Of a stretch of 64,000 nucleotides of DNA, positions 1-10,781 are shown one piece after another (within the stretch, counting starts at the first letter, position 1; each line of letters begins with the position of its first letter). The position numbers were made by a program, and so were the translations under genes. Origin of the DNA: Diadema setosum (taxonomy: Eukaryota; Echinodermata; Echinoidea; Diadematoida; Diadematidae); assembly GCA_033980235.1 (NCBI GenBank), contig CM067070.1, positions 6,477,544-6,541,543 of the forward strand, given 5' to 3'. The notes under the pieces are model-generated. The model was not told the origin of the DNA. It searched no databases and saw only the letters and a list, made by a program, of their open reading frames with translations.

Positions 1-118
1 TCGGGAGCTCAAACTCATAAGCATGGTGAGGAAAGGTGTCTTAACTTTGAAAGTAGTGACAACAGAAAGGATGTGACAGCAATATGGTTTCAAATTAACA
101 TATTAGTTGTTAATATAT

Positions 119-373
119 AAATGAAGAGTTTGTTTGCAAAAACCGATAAGTCCATATTTGCCAAATGGAGATATTTGCGATTAAAGGTCAAGAAAAATAA
201 AGAGAACAGTAAGAAATGTTTTGCTTCTTTTGACCATAACTTCAAAAATATACCTTTATATGTAGTGACCAATATATCATTTAAAAGGTCTTATTTTGTA
301 CTTTATGACAGAGATTGTACTTCAAAATCTTTAAAAATGGACTTATCGGTTTTTGCAAACAAACCCTTCAAAT
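119..373. mobile_element. MITE-B copy 1 (247 bp, 4-bp target duplication)
   Basis: The element runs from 123 to 369. It has 33-bp terminal inverted repeats beginning GAAGAGTTTGTTTGCAAAAA, with one mismatch near the right end. AAAT flanks both sides (119-122 and 370-373), as expected of a target-site duplication. The open frame across it is not protein-like, and it reads open in the inverted copy at 49610-49856 only because the ends are palindromic. A third copy lies at 53537-53782. It is a non-autonomous DNA transposon; the superfamily is not assigned. Confidence 0.9.
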
Positions 374-1257
374 ATAATCATTATCATCATGTGTGTGTGT
401 GTGGGTGCGTGTGTGTGTGTTTGAGGGAGTTTACCTCACGCGACAATCGAATGAATTCCACCTTCCTTTATTCAGAACAGTGCCTACCAAGAATACATTC
501 GTATGTACTGGAGCAAAACTTTGAAACTGTCGATTTTTTTTTTCTCTCTCTCTCTAATTTGATGTTCGTTAGTTTGCGGAATGTGTGAAATAAGCTGTAA
601 TAACACGATGCCATTTGAGAACGCTGCTCGGAGCATTATCCGGTCGTGGCTGCAGCGTAATTCTCTTATAATCGATAATCGACCAATCAGACCACGCCAG
701 TATCCGCAGGTCTTCAGCGCTCGAATGATTCACACATCGTACACATATGTATAATAAATACAGCGTGATGGAAAAAAAAAAAAGGATTGATAGAGCACTT
801 TCGATCATCACGTAACGTTCCATTATACCCACTACAGACTGGAGAGGGCGCTTCAGGAATAAAAGTCGTATGGATCGAACACCCTTGCTCACAAAATTCA
901 CGAAATGAACACATCATCATGGCAAATCGCTTCAGCCAAGTAAGTTTCATTATATAACCCTTCCGACGATTTGCAAACAAACTTCACTTTGATCGCAATT
1001 GCGCCATTAAGATAGTCATGCGAATTCGTATTTTCACTTTGGCAAACAAACTAGCAAGTAGATCATTCAAGTTAGAATGCCCTCCGAGAGTTTTCAAATT
1101 CGACGGAATGAGAGTACGCGTGTTTTCGAGCATTCTAATTCGCAGGTTAGCATTCAAATTCGTAGTGAGTTCATTCAATTAAGCAGCGAAGGGTTGGCGA
1201 CCGGGCTGCTGCAGAAGAAGCTGACATGATCGTGAAAGAATGGCGAGCTCATGTTAT
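374..1257. other. Gene-free stretch
   Basis: It holds a (GT)n tract near 390-420 and a pyrimidine run near 534-556. At 1015-1175 there are loosely repeated words of the type ATTCAAATTCG. Open frames here overlap on both strands and show no domain or splice context, so I call no gene. Confidence 0.5.
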
Positions 1258-1321
<64 letters not shown>

Positions 1322-1322
1322 A
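1258..1322. repeat. (CAA)n microsatellite
   Basis: About 21 uninterrupted CAA/ACA triplets. No coding frame uses them as a credible polyglutamine, because the flanking frames are closed. Confidence 0.95.
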
Positions 1323-1978
1323 CCGATCATTGGTAGAATACACTCCAGACCTACCGTACCTCTCGAGATCCCATGACTGCCGGGAAATATACAGCTAATT
1401 CCACTAAAATGAGCTCTCTTTTTATCCTGACCATAAGATTTGATGTCATCTTAGTTTGCCATAGCATCCGTTTATCGATGAAAGAAAAAATAAAGAAAGA
1501 AAGAAATTGTTTCCCCCCCCCCCCACAATACATAATGCATAGAATGGCTAATTCATCCTATTTATCTGCTTTAACTTAATTTATGCATACTTTCTAAAGT
1601 GTAACAAAGTATCCCACTTGCTGTCACTACTCATCCCAACAGCGATGAAAGTTGTTACAAAATCTAATGTTTTTTTTTTTTTTTTTTTGAATACGTGATA
1701 TGTTGTTCACGTTTGATTGAGTGCCAGAGTTCTACTGTTTCAAATAATACCACAGAAAGTCATTTTCACGGAGAAAATGAAATAAATTTCTTAGCTCGTT
1801 TGTTTACTAGACCTCACAATATAAAATGTTTAACAACTATTACATCCGGTCTCCCCTCGTATACTGTGAATTAACTTTGTACTTACTGTGATTGCATTAT
1901 GCTATATGACATTGTATTATTTAACGCCTGAAGAGATCCTTGTTATTTGAATGGTTGTTTGCCATTGATCATACGTCG
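1323..1978. other. Gene-free stretch
   Basis: It contains a poly-C run near 1513-1525 and a poly-T run near 1671-1688. I see no gene. Confidence 0.5.
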
Positions 1979-2105
1979 TGCAATGGACAGAATATTTCAT
2001 TCGGCGAAAGATGAAATGCTTGATCCATTCAACGAGGCGCAGCCGAGTTGAATGGATCATTCATCATTTCATCTGTCACCTCATGAAATATTTTGTCCAT
2101 TGCAC
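1979..2105. repeat. Foldback palindrome 1 with GAGGCGCAGCCGAG apex
   Basis: The two arms, starting GTGCAATGGACAGAATATTT and ending with its near-complement, pair along most of 127 bp. The apex at 2031-2049 reads AACGAGGCGCAGCCGAGTT. Essentially the same apex sits at the tip of unrelated arms at 4571-4758, and a related one at 7279-7439. Confidence 0.9.
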
Positions 2106-2721
2106 TCATAAACATTCATTATTAAATACCATGCTATTCTATACTATACTAATACATACAATTGAGGGGTAACTATACATAATGAAGCAGCCCAAAGTCA
2201 ACAACAACGAGTTGACTCAAATGCGCTATTTTCAAGAACACAGAAAATAACTTTAAGTTATGCGACTTTTATGAGATTTATGATGCAAAATCATAAGTGT
2301 ATAATATGACATTTTATGGAGAGATAAGATAGAACAGTCCAGCAAAAGATCTAGACTACATTATTTCCTGACATTCCCTTGTTTCACGTTTTCATGTTTC
2401 ATTACTGTAAGGTTACGTAGGCATACTCTTGCCTAGTCATCTTATCTATCAGGCATATTATTTTTAATTCTTATGACGGTACATGGATTTTTTACACAGA
2501 AAATGTTAGAATGTTATAACAGTATGACAAATTTTCTTCAAAGTCGTCTGGTATGTTCTACTAATACATACATTTAGTACAATTTCAATAAAAAAAAGTA
2601 CAAAAAACAAGAGGCTTTTTTTCACCTATTTTCAAATTCGCTTTCATTTTGTATGTGTTTTTTTAATATTATGTTCAGTCTGCAACAAAGAAAATGGTGG
2701 GAATAATTTTATGCGACCATG
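2106..2721. other. Gene-free stretch
   Basis: AT-rich sequence with no ORF, splice-flanked exon or repeat that I recognise. Confidence 0.5.
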
Positions 2722-2910
2722 TGCGCAACCCAGAATTTAGAAGGTGTGAAGGTTGGGGATGACGTGGCTTATACATTAAAAAACAAAGAGATGAGTTTCA
2801 CACATTAGAAGAAGGAAATATCAGTATTGATTATGCAAACAAGCTGGGGAAATCTATTGTGCAATAACTGTTGGTGTTAAAAGAAAAAAAATGACTGAAC
2901 ACACAATGGT
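2722..2910 (+). repeat. Duplicated upstream block, copy 1
   Basis: This block is related, in the same orientation, to 8780-8990 and 10255-10520. Shared landmarks in order are CCCAGAATTTAGAAGGTGTG, GGATGACGTG, a stretch around AAATATCAGT, CTGGGGAAA and TTGTGCAATAA, followed by a GACAGGAAGC word. In copies 1 and 3 the block lies directly upstream of a TATA-driven ORF, so promoter and ORF were duplicated together. Confidence 0.8.
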
Positions 2911-2950
2911 TGACAGGAAGCGCCACATCCTATTGAGCCATCGCCTATAG

Positions 2951-2986
2951 TATATAAGCTCGCAGACAGTCCACACTTTCTCACTT
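2951..2986 (+). promoter_or_regulatory. TATA box and initiator of the 269-codon ORF
   Basis: TATATAAG lies at 2951-2958. A TCACTT initiator-like word has its A at 2983, 32 bp from the first T of the TATA box, the classical core-promoter spacing. The first ATG of the ORF follows at 3026. The related copy has TATATAAG at 10774-10781. Confidence 0.65.
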
Positions 2987-3025
2987 GAGCCAGAGGGTTC
3001 AAGTCAGAATCATTTCTAATTCAAC

Positions 3026-3835
3026 GTGTATAGACTTTCATCATTTCTTTCTGTTTTGTTGTTGTTGTTGTTGTTGTTGAATCTCAGATTCTTAAATCAG
3101 AGTTGCTATCAATATAACCCAACCTGTCTGATCGCAGAAGGTGGTAACATTTTCATGGACATGGACAGATCTGTTGAGGGCGATGTGGTTGATGGTCCAC
3201 CCGTCAGTATCGCAAAAGGCCTGTATGAGAAAGAGCTCGTTCTTGAAGATCATGTAGTCAATCTCGTCGATCAGTGTGGCAAAATTGATCTACTCTCTGA
3301 CGAAAACATCAAAAGTACTCAGAGTACATCTGCTTTTGTAACTTATTGTGGAGTTGTGTTCTCATTTTGTAACATCCTCAAATTATATTATAAAATGATT
3401 CAGAATCTTACGTTCATCCATACTCTCGACAAAATTGCTGCTTGTACGTTTTATGGCAAGAATGCGATTGTGTCTGTCCGAAAAGAAAGCAATGAGAGTT
3501 CCATCGACAAGAAGCGTTTATATTACAATACTTCGTGGGGGAACGTGAGTACTCGTTCCGTGACCGGAAAAACAAGAAAGTTTCGGGAATCTAATCCTAC
3601 CAAAGATATTGATGAGATTGATAGTTTTAGGGTCAATATAGGTCAGATTGTACGTTCTGGGCAAGAGGGAACACTTCAATCTTTTGTTCTGGGATTGAAA
3701 GACAGCTTAGCCCCTTGTAGCAAAAACGAGAAAATAATCGACAGAATCCTTTGCAAAGATTCCAAAGTCTTGAATCTTGATGACTATTGTTTTAATCAGT
3801 ATGTTATGCGTGCACCGCGAAAGAAACGCATATAA
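3026..3835 (+). CDS. Intronless 269-aa protein of unknown family, paralogue of 10893-11180
   Basis: I do not recognise this protein. From the first ATG, residues 1-25 form a leucine-rich stretch (MYRLSSFLSVLLLL...) that looks like a signal peptide. Much of that stretch is written by a (GTT)n microsatellite, so it may be 5' leader, with the true start at one of the Met codons near residues 44-46, where similarity to the second copy begins. The conserved part has the core LVLEDHVVNLVDQCGKIDLL and LLSDENIKST. The rest is charged and ends in a basic RAPRKKRI tail. A TATA box lies 75 bp upstream of the ATG. No intron is visible. The paralogue keeps about 60 matching codons and is then frameshifted. 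It could be a young lineage-specific gene or the ORF of a multicopy element; the sequence alone does not decide. Confidence 0.55.
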   Translation: MYRLSSFLSVLLLLLLLLNLRFLNQSCYQYNPTCLIAEGGNIFMDMDRSVEGDVVDGPPVSIAKGLYEKELVLEDHVVNLVDQCGKIDLLSDENIKSTQSTSAFVTYCGVVFSFCNILKLYYKMIQNLTFIHTLDKIAACTFYGKNAIVSVRKESNESSIDKKRLYYNTSWGNVSTRSVTGKTRKFRESNPTKDIDEIDSFRVNIGQIVRSGQEGTLQSFVLGLKDSLAPCSKNEKIIDRILCKDSKVLNLDDYCFNQYVMRAPRKKRI

Positions 3836-4204
3836 TCTAGTAACTTTCAACGGCTTGTTCCGGATAGATATCCGAAATCAAATAATGTCTAGAGGAAATC
3901 TCAAAAATTATGGCCTGACTATGACGATGTCTCAAGAATATAAAAAAAAAAAAGTAGCTGACGTTGAGGAAGGGAGGATGGTTGGAAATTTGTACTGTCT
4001 ACTTATAGGCAGTGTGTCGGATTTCATTTTCAGACTAAGTCAACTGATCAGCGTCCGCTCCATATAATAACGTAGAGCTTAGAAAACATCGTAAATCAGG
4101 ACAGTACCAAAATTATGACTTATTCGAAGTGACGAGGTATTATATTGGGCCTTTGCATGCTGCAACTTTTCATTGTAAAGCGCACCCCCTGGCCCGCGGG
4201 ACGG
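3836..4204 (+). other. Sequence downstream of the unknown ORF
   Basis: A second plus-strand frame (3777-4067) overlaps the ORF end and runs on for 96 codons. A frameshifted C-terminal continuation is possible, but I see no similarity to support it. No AATAAA was noted close to the stop codon. Confidence 0.3.
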
Positions 4205-4475
4205 TTGCGTAGTAGTGCAGAGGTGCGTCCACATCTCGATGACACACCGTACCTCCGACATGAACTGGACTCTAATCTGCAAAATGTGACTCTCCCACTG
4301 CCTGATGCACGTCCAAAGACGTTTAATACGCCCGTCGCCTCTTCGTCATGAATTGCAGACACATCGGCAAAATGTGTCTCCTCTAACTGGCTCATAGCAA
4401 AAAGTTCCTCGTTTTATTCGCCCATTGCAACTCGGCCATGAATTGGAGACACATCGGCCAAATGTTACTCTCCCA
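4205..4475 (+). repeat. Tandem ~90-bp repeat, related to 9231-9345
   Basis: Three diverged units carry CATGAACTGG or CATGAATTGSAGACACATC followed by GGCAAAATGTG-type words, near 4258, 4348 and 4437. The first unit, with GTGCAGAGGTGCGTCCACAT and CTCGATGACACACC, is copied at 9231-9345. A (GC)(CA)n tract follows at 4480-4513. The frames through it do not agree between copies, so it is not treated as coding. Confidence 0.75.
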
Positions 4476-4481
4476 CAGGCG

Positions 4482-4512
<31 letters not shown>

Positions 4513-4570
4513 AAGTTTTGTAAACTCATCGCAACTCTATGCGCGATCTACGTAGCATGATATAGTATAC

Positions 4571-4758
4571 AAATGACGCACAGGTCTGAGTGCGTCACAA
4601 AGAGATTATCTCTTTGGTGCGTCAGTCGGAATTGTGTGCATAAGGTAACTATGGAATGCTTAACCCACGAGGCGAAGCCGAGTGGGTTTAGGCTAAATTC
4701 CATAGTTACCGCATGCACACTATATTCCGACTGACGCACGAAGACATGTGCGTCATTT
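4571..4758. repeat. Foldback palindrome 2 with GAGGCGAAGCCGAG apex
   Basis: The outer ends AAATGACGCACA and TGTGCGTCATTT are inverted. Inner arms with GACGCACC/GTGCGTCAGTCGGAAT and GGTAACTATGGAAT pair up to an apex at about 4667-4683, CACGAGGCGAAGCCGAGTG. A minor side hairpin (AAAGAGATTATCTCTTT) lies in the left arm. The arms share nothing with palindromes 1 and 3, but the apex does. Confidence 0.9.
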
Positions 4759-5118
4759 GATTTATAGAATGGGTAATTTTCTTGTCAAAAACCCAGTTTT
4801 CTATTGTGTTACCCGATGACAAAATTACTGGATGCATTTCCTTTTGGCTTGCCGTAAAGGGCATGCATACCCGTACTTACCGTTTTTACTCACCGAACTA
4901 AAACATAGTGGAATGCGTGTTCACCCAGGAAATACGCAGCCACCAAAACTTGCTACCACCGCCATTTTGATACGGCAATTTTTCCTTATATGGAGTGCAC
5001 GCTATGTGGATCCAACCACTCTCTCATTTTGCGATTGTTCATGAACGCGTCATATCGCGCACCCCACCCCCACTTCCTCATCAATCGCGCACACACGGGT
5101 AACACGGGTGGTATATGG
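4759..5118. other. Gene-free stretch
   Basis: No supported feature. The open frames overlap on both strands. Confidence 0.5.
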
Positions 5119-5156
5119 TATGATCAAGGAGGTATGTTCATACCTCCTTGGTATGA
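5119..5156. repeat. Short perfect hairpin, AAGGAGGTATG arms
   Basis: The arms ATCAAGGAGGTATG and CATACCTCCTTGGTAT pair around a 2-base loop. Similar CCNNGGAGGT/GAGC hairpins occur at 11693-11722 and 39304-39350. Confidence 0.8.
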
Positions 5157-6773
5157 TGGAGACGCTCAAACAGCGCATATATGCAGGGGAAGAATTGAGT
5201 ATCGGCGAAGGAACTTCGGTAGAAAGAACGAGTTTCGAAGTTATCGGGGTGAATTCGATGCACCGTCTCATGCAAAATGCCATCTCCTCTTGCAATGTCA
5301 CTCCTGAAATCAGCATAATTACTTTTTGTCTTCTCAAATTAAACGTGATTTTTTTTTCATTGTCAACATGAATTCAAAATGATTCTTCCTGTGTTCATTC
5401 ATTCAAGCAGATCGATTTGAGGGTCGAGCGTCAGATATTCATTACTTGAAAGGTGTATAGAACAGTCATACTGTAGCCTATAGCCTCCTTGCTCAACCCA
5501 CAATGTGAAGTTGACATTGAGATTTTTTACGGAAAATTAAACTTATGTGTGAGAGAGATACTGTATATAAGCTGTTATTTTTGCAAGGGTTAAATTTTCG
5601 CGAATTTCGCGAGTCTCGGTTGAATTGCTAATTTAACAACATGCGAAAATGTCTCCATGCGCCGTGTGAATAGTGCATTAACATAAGTCATAAGCATCGG
5701 TGTCAATTCGCAAAAACGTCTCGCAAAAGTGTCTATAACCTTGTCAGCGAAATTATCTACGCAAAAATAACAGCATATACATTCGTAGAGATTGTGTGTT
5801 ATGCTGAGACTAAGAAAAAAATGCACTAAGATATAAATGTGTCTAAAAGAGAGAGACTTAGAAAGAGAGGAAAAGATGGAAGAGAGGGAGAGAGAATGTG
5901 GCACAGACAGAATGAATAGAATTTACACGTATGTTACACCAATTCGACTTTGCCACAGAAAATTGGTAAATGTACTTCTGAGGGGGAGGGGGGGAGTACA
6001 AATGGGATATGCTGTAAAAAGTGGGGGAGAGGCATGCCCCTCAATCTTTTTTTCTGGGGGATTGCCCCCCCCCCCCCTTCAATCTTGAAAATTAATAGGA
6101 CTGTAATGTATCACTCACATATCACTGAGTATTATGCATTGACCCCCTCCCCCAGCTCACAATTAATCATGTTTGTGTAGCCTGTTTGAAAAATACCAGG
6201 ATATTCTTGTAAATTCCAGGAGTTTTTAGTGTTGATTTCAGGAGGGCTGTCTTTGGAAAGTGGAAGCACTGATGATTATGAAGCAATAAGACAGACGTAG
6301 GATATTGCCTGCTTTTGATGAGCAACTGAAACTCTTGGCCTAACTTCTTTTAGTGGCGAGCATTATGACTAAATTAAAGTGCTTATAAATGAAAAAAACT
6401 TGATTTATTTACGGTGCATATGTCATTCTAGATTTAATAAAGCAATCTAGTATTCAACAGCAAAAAAACAAACAAACAAACAAAAACAAAAAAAAACAAA
6501 ACCGCCGTAAACATGTTAAAAGAACTAATGTGAGTCCTCCGAATAGCCGCCATACAGCGTACACACAGCGCCCGTTCAAACATGATTTCGTTGACCTCCT
6601 GACCCTTTTATCGACTTTGTCAGACTGGCAAAAGATCGAGAAGTTTAACTCGAAGTTTTGCCAGTGTGACCGCAAACTTCCCACGAAACTTTCCGCCAAA
6701 CTTCTTGATCTGTGTCTCCGAAGCGCAAGGCCATTGTTATGTACAAACGGTGTTTTTACTGGATGCATGGCCA
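5157..6773. other. Gene-free stretch
   Basis: It contains GCGAA-rich AT sequence (5590-5780), purine runs (5845-5900), poly-G and poly-C runs (5980-6080) and a (CAAA)n tract (6461-6500). I see no gene. Confidence 0.5.
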
Positions 6774-7272
6774 AGCTGAGTGCGCGAACGCTTGCTTTAG
6801 TGCGCGAACCTTTGTTACAAGTACGCGTACTTTTGCTAAGTGCGCGATTACATGTTTACCACTGTGACTCAGCGTGCGGCCAGTAAAAATGAACACATAG
6901 CTCTCGACCAATCAGATCGCAGGATTCTCGCTACCCATTCTATTGACCGATTCGGGTTCGTTGAGGGCAGCAGACATTTTACGGCACAGGGCGCAGCCAT
7001 AGTGGGTGTATCAGCCGACCCCCCCCCCCCCCCCTGCTCTCCCCCACCCCGGGGCAACATGTTTACACGCACTTGTAACAAAGGTTCGCGCACTAAGCAA
7101 GCATTCGCGCACTCAGTACGAGACGCCCATTGGCTAAAGCAGTTTTTGATTCTGCGCGCGTGCTAATGTAGGGAGAGGGGTGGGGGAGTGCGGAGGGGGG
7201 GTCGGCTGATACACCCACTATGGCTGCGCCCATGCCAAAAATACACATAGCGCGTCACAGAATCGGTCAATA
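6774..7272. repeat. Complex foldback element with two nested inverted pairs
   Basis: Pair one: 6944-7032 (GACCGATTC ... GGGTGTATCAGCCGACCCCC) is inverted against 7195-7272 (GGGGTCGGCTGATACACCC ... GAATCGGTCAA). Pair two: 6777-6855 (GAGTGCGCGAACGCTTGCTT, then GCGCGAACCTTTGTTACAAG) is inverted against 7066-7121. The inverted pairs interleave, so no single simple hairpin explains it. C-rich and G-rich runs sit in the arms. Confidence 0.85.
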
Positions 7273-7278
7273 ATATAC

Positions 7279-7439
7279 AAATATACCAGCCTGAGAGGCT
7301 CTGGTTGAAACTATGCGCATGAGGTGACTTCAGTAGCACTATTTTCTGAGGGGCGCAGCCCCGAAGAAAATAGTGCTACTGAAGTCACCGAAGGCACATA
7401 GTTTCAACCGGTGCCTCGAAAAATTGGCCTGGTATATTT
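7279..7439. repeat. Foldback palindrome 3 with GGGGCGCAGCCCC apex
   Basis: The ends AAATATACCAG and CTGGTATATTT are inverted. Long arms with GGTTGAAACTATG and GGTGACTTCAGTAGCACTAT pair to an apex at 7346-7366 (TGAGGGGCGCAGCCCCGAA). It directly abuts the foldback at 6774-7272. Confidence 0.9.
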
Positions 7440-8205
7440 GTTTTATATCCCTCCCAATGAATTTAAGAGTATTCGACTGCTGGTATTATGTAATTTACCT
7501 CTTTTTAAAGGGCATCTTGCTTTACTTTTCAAGAAGATAGGCTAGTCATTCACGCTCGGGAAAGCAGCTCAGCAGGAGGGCAGCGCGTACGCGTACTATG
7601 AAGAGACAACTGCGCGCTCAGCCGCTGAAGTGTACTCGGTGCATTGCTGTACAACGTACTGGTAAACATGCGCAAACTGCAAACTCACTACGCGCTTCAT
7701 ACATGCAATACGCCTATCCGATCTGTCAACAAGTACCGTTCGGTTGCCAGTCAGTGCGGTGATGATGTGCGTGCTCGAGCTGATCAACGATGTGACTGTG
7801 AGCTGCAGTTGATTGTGTTTTCTGTCGTCTTTCTACCTAGCTGTCATGTCTGTACATGAATATGGACTATCATTTCCTGTTAAAATGCAAGTATACATTG
7901 TAAATTTGGGTAGCATTCAGTAACAGCGTATAAGGTTAGATTAGGCACTGGAAAAATTCTAGCAATTAAAGCATCGAGTGCCACTGTAAATTCGTGTGAT
8001 TCGTACGGTGTTCTAACGTAAACAGTGAACAAGTTAGACTCTAACTTTAAACTCGTTAGACGGTACGTCGAAGAACCCTAGCTTGCTTATTGTTGTCTAA
8101 TTATAGATCTACGATATCGCCTACTCTGTTGTAACGTAGAATGAGGGCTTTATAAGAGTTCTCTAACGTAACCCGTGTCGCATTGAGTGTATGCGTGCCT
8201 TGTGG
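7440..8205. other. Gene-free stretch
   Basis: No supported coding feature, splice-flanked exon or repeat. Confidence 0.5.
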
Positions 8206-8325
8206 TTCTCGCGAAGTGCAGTGATCTAAGGCGCCGCGATACCCATTCATTTGTACATGAAATCTCGCGAAGCGAAGGTGCTGCGATACCCATTCATTTA
8301 CACGTGAAATATTTCGCGTCGCGAC
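8206..8325 (+). repeat. Two tandem units around GCGATACCCATTCATTT
   Basis: The word GCGATACCCATTCATTT occurs at about 8236 and 8282, each in a CGCGAAGNG context. The period is about 46 bp. Confidence 0.7.
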
Positions 8326-8510
8326 GCGAAGCAAAAAAGGCGCGAAAATCACCAGCGTGTTATAGTTTTTACCATTTCCCTAGGGAGTATAGTCTTTTTC
8401 GCGCACTTGTATGGTAGAATTATGTTTTGTTGTTTACAGTGCTCTCGACCAATCAGAGGACGAGATGCATTTTGTGAGGGATATAATATTTTATATATTT
8501 TTTTCCATAT

Positions 8511-8730
8511 GTGAGCATGGTAAAATTCTGTGCCATAGGCCACGGCGGATAAGCAGAGTAGCTGTTCGTAACATTCTCTAATCCTTACCACCTCCCTCGT
8601 CCATTGTTAGTTAGCGTGCTTGGCACAAGGACATTATTATCATCGATTCTTGACGCTACTCTGTTTTACAACTTGTCACTGCGCGCCGTATTTTCGTGTA
8701 TAGTTGCGCCTCCCCGGCTACTATTGCAGC
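8511..8730 (+). repeat. 220-bp direct repeat, unit 1
   Basis: It matches 9401-9612 in the same orientation. Landmarks in order: AAATTCTGYGCCATAGG, ACGGCGGATAA, GTTAGTTAGCRTGCTTGGCA, ATCGATTCTT and GTCACTGC. It lies immediately before upstream-block copy 2. Confidence 0.9.
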
Positions 8731-8779
8731 TTTCTTTCGTGGATTTTTTTTTTTTTTTTTTGTCCAGTTTATATTTCAC

Positions 8780-9175
8780 ACATAAAGACAATGAAATATC
8801 GATGCAAAACTATAATCGTTGTGCAAACAGCCTGGAAACCCCACCTTGTGCAATATGCTCTACACGAGGGGCACAACCGTCGGTGTGAAAAGAAAATAAG
8901 CATGAAATATGATGGAACCTACAATGGCCTAAAGGAAGAGACCATACACTGAAGACCGCTTCCCTTGAATCACACGTTGAAAATAAAATGTTCAGCAGAA
9001 AGTCCAGCAGGCGCCAGTTTCTACATCGTATTCACGTGCATTTCCATGTCCGCATTTTTTTTCTTTTCAGGAGGACGAACATATAGCCAAGACCATTATC
9101 ATAAGCAAGTATGATTATAGCCTGTACTTATTCACTATGATGAGCCATACCTAAGTAAAGATGAATCATTCACAT
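8780..9175 (+). repeat. Duplicated upstream block, copy 2 (no ORF follows)
   Basis: It aligns with 10300-10680: ACAATGAAATATCRATGCA, a TTGTGCAATA-type word, GAATCACACGTTGAAAA, ACATATAGCCAAG and GAGCCATACCT appear in the same order. Unlike copies 1 and 3, no TATA-driven ORF follows; the homology stops near 9175, before the repeat at 9231. Confidence 0.85.
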
Positions 9176-9230
9176 TCGGTGTACACGTATACACACGTTT
9201 TAACTTCTTAACTGTTGATGGTGGCGTCGT

Positions 9231-9345
9231 AGTATAGTGCAGAGATGCGTCCACATCTCGATGACACACCCTACCTCCGACATGACTTGGACACACATCT
9301 GCGAAACGTGACTCTCCACACGACGCACGAACCAAAGAGGTTCTA
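9231..9345 (+). repeat. Copy of the 4205-4475 repeat unit
   Basis: It shares GTGCAGAGATGCGTCCACAT, CTCGATGACACACC and CTCCGACATGA with 4215-4320, without the tandem expansion. Confidence 0.85.
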
Positions 9346-9400
9346 TCATACGCATGTCCGGAACTCTGTGCGCCATACTGTCCACGCAGGCAAGAAAAAT

Positions 9401-9612
9401 TTTTGCATGATAAAATTCTGCGCCATAGGCTACGGCGGATAACGAGACCAGCAGCTCGTTACATTATCAAGCCCTTATCGCCTCCCTGGTCCGTTGTTAG
9501 TTAGCATGCTTGGCACAAGGACATACCATCGATTCTTAGCGCTACTTTGTTTTACAACCTGTCACTGCTCGCCGTATTTTTGTGTGTAGCTGCTCCTTCC
9601 CCAGCTAGTTTA
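9401..9612 (+). repeat. 220-bp direct repeat, unit 2
   Basis: Second unit of the pair described at 8511-8730, 890 bp away. It differs by scattered substitutions and short indels. Confidence 0.9.
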
Positions 9613-10254
9613 CCAGCTGTCGAGTCAGTATCTTTTCGGATGCATCAATACGACCATTGCTTTAAACTAGCTGTTTACCGCACTCTGAAGGAATGTTATT
9701 GCTCACGGCACTCATGAGTTGGCGTCCCTCCCGAGTCTGGCACTCTGTCCCAAGTGCAATTTTTTATGCAGCCTTTGTTTTGTTTTGGGATTTTTTTTTT
9801 TTCTCCGTAAACTAACGTTTTGCTTCAGGAGCGGTATGGTCCTTGTTTGTGGGTGCATGTCTTTTTTTTTTTAACCATTCATGCGCGCGAGAAAGGGACA
9901 GAGAAGGAAAACTGTGAGCTAAACAAGTTACTTCACATAAATCACATCAATGGGCATCAATACGTTTTGTTTTTCAAGCTACTGCTGCAAAACGGACGTA
10001 TTGCCGACAGCAGCTGATACGACGATAAAACAACCTAGACTGTTGAAAGAATGTGCTATCAGGGTAAAATATGAAAAAGCTTAGAAAGTTCATCGCCGGT
10101 AATTAAACCCTCTTAGGTTATTTAATGACTCTATCGGTGGTAGTATAACAAAATCAATCCGAAATTTATTTTGCCGTAAAAAAGTGAAGCGGCATGCCAA
10201 TGCGTCGAGCGCCAGTAATTGCACCGAGCCGATCTTGGTGTCCAGACCCAACGA
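9613..10254. other. Gene-free stretch
   Basis: It contains poly-T runs but no supported gene. Confidence 0.5.
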
Positions 10255-10700
10255 CGTATCAGACCCAGAATTTTAGAAAGTGTGGGGGTTATGGATGACG
10301 TGTAACGCACCTCACACATGGAAACAATGAAATATCAATGCATTACTATAATCGTTATGCAAAACAGGCCACTGGGGAAAATCTACCTTGTGTAATAATG
10401 CTCGGCACCATCGTCATTGTTGAAAGGGGACAAAAAAATTATGAAATATTATGATGGAACATTATAATGGCCAACAGGAAGCAACTACACTCTAGAGACT
10501 GTATCTCTTGAATCACACGTTGAAAAACAAACAAACAAACAAACAAACAAACAAACAAACAAACAACAAACAAAACAAGCAGATGAACATAATATAGCCA
10601 AGGCATATAATATAAGCAAGAAGATAACCTGTGTTTCCATATACTATTGAGCCATACCTGACTATTCTCATTCAACGAATACATAAGGTCATTCAGTTAG
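10255..10700 (+). repeat. Duplicated upstream block, copy 3, with (AAAC)n insertion
   Basis: It is homologous to 2722-2910 and to 8780-9175 and is interrupted at 10524-10565 by an AAAC-type microsatellite. It ends near GAGCCATACCT, about 75 bp before the TATA box of the second ORF copy. Confidence 0.85.
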
Positions 10701-10773
10701 ATCAGTTTTAGCTTCTTATTGTTGAATCAGCAGCTTCTTCGATGCTGTTAAATTCATATTTCGCATGTCCTCT

Positions 10774-10781
10774 TATATAAG
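10774..10781 (+). promoter_or_regulatory. TATA box of the second ORF copy
   Basis: TATATAAG lies 119 bp upstream of the ATG at 10893, in the same relative position as the TATA box at 2951. The initiator is not as clear as in copy 1. Confidence 0.5.

Noticed and set aside
5837..6180. Gly/Pro-rich ORFs near the poly-G and poly-C runs
   Set aside because: They are compositional artefacts of homopolymer runs on both strands.
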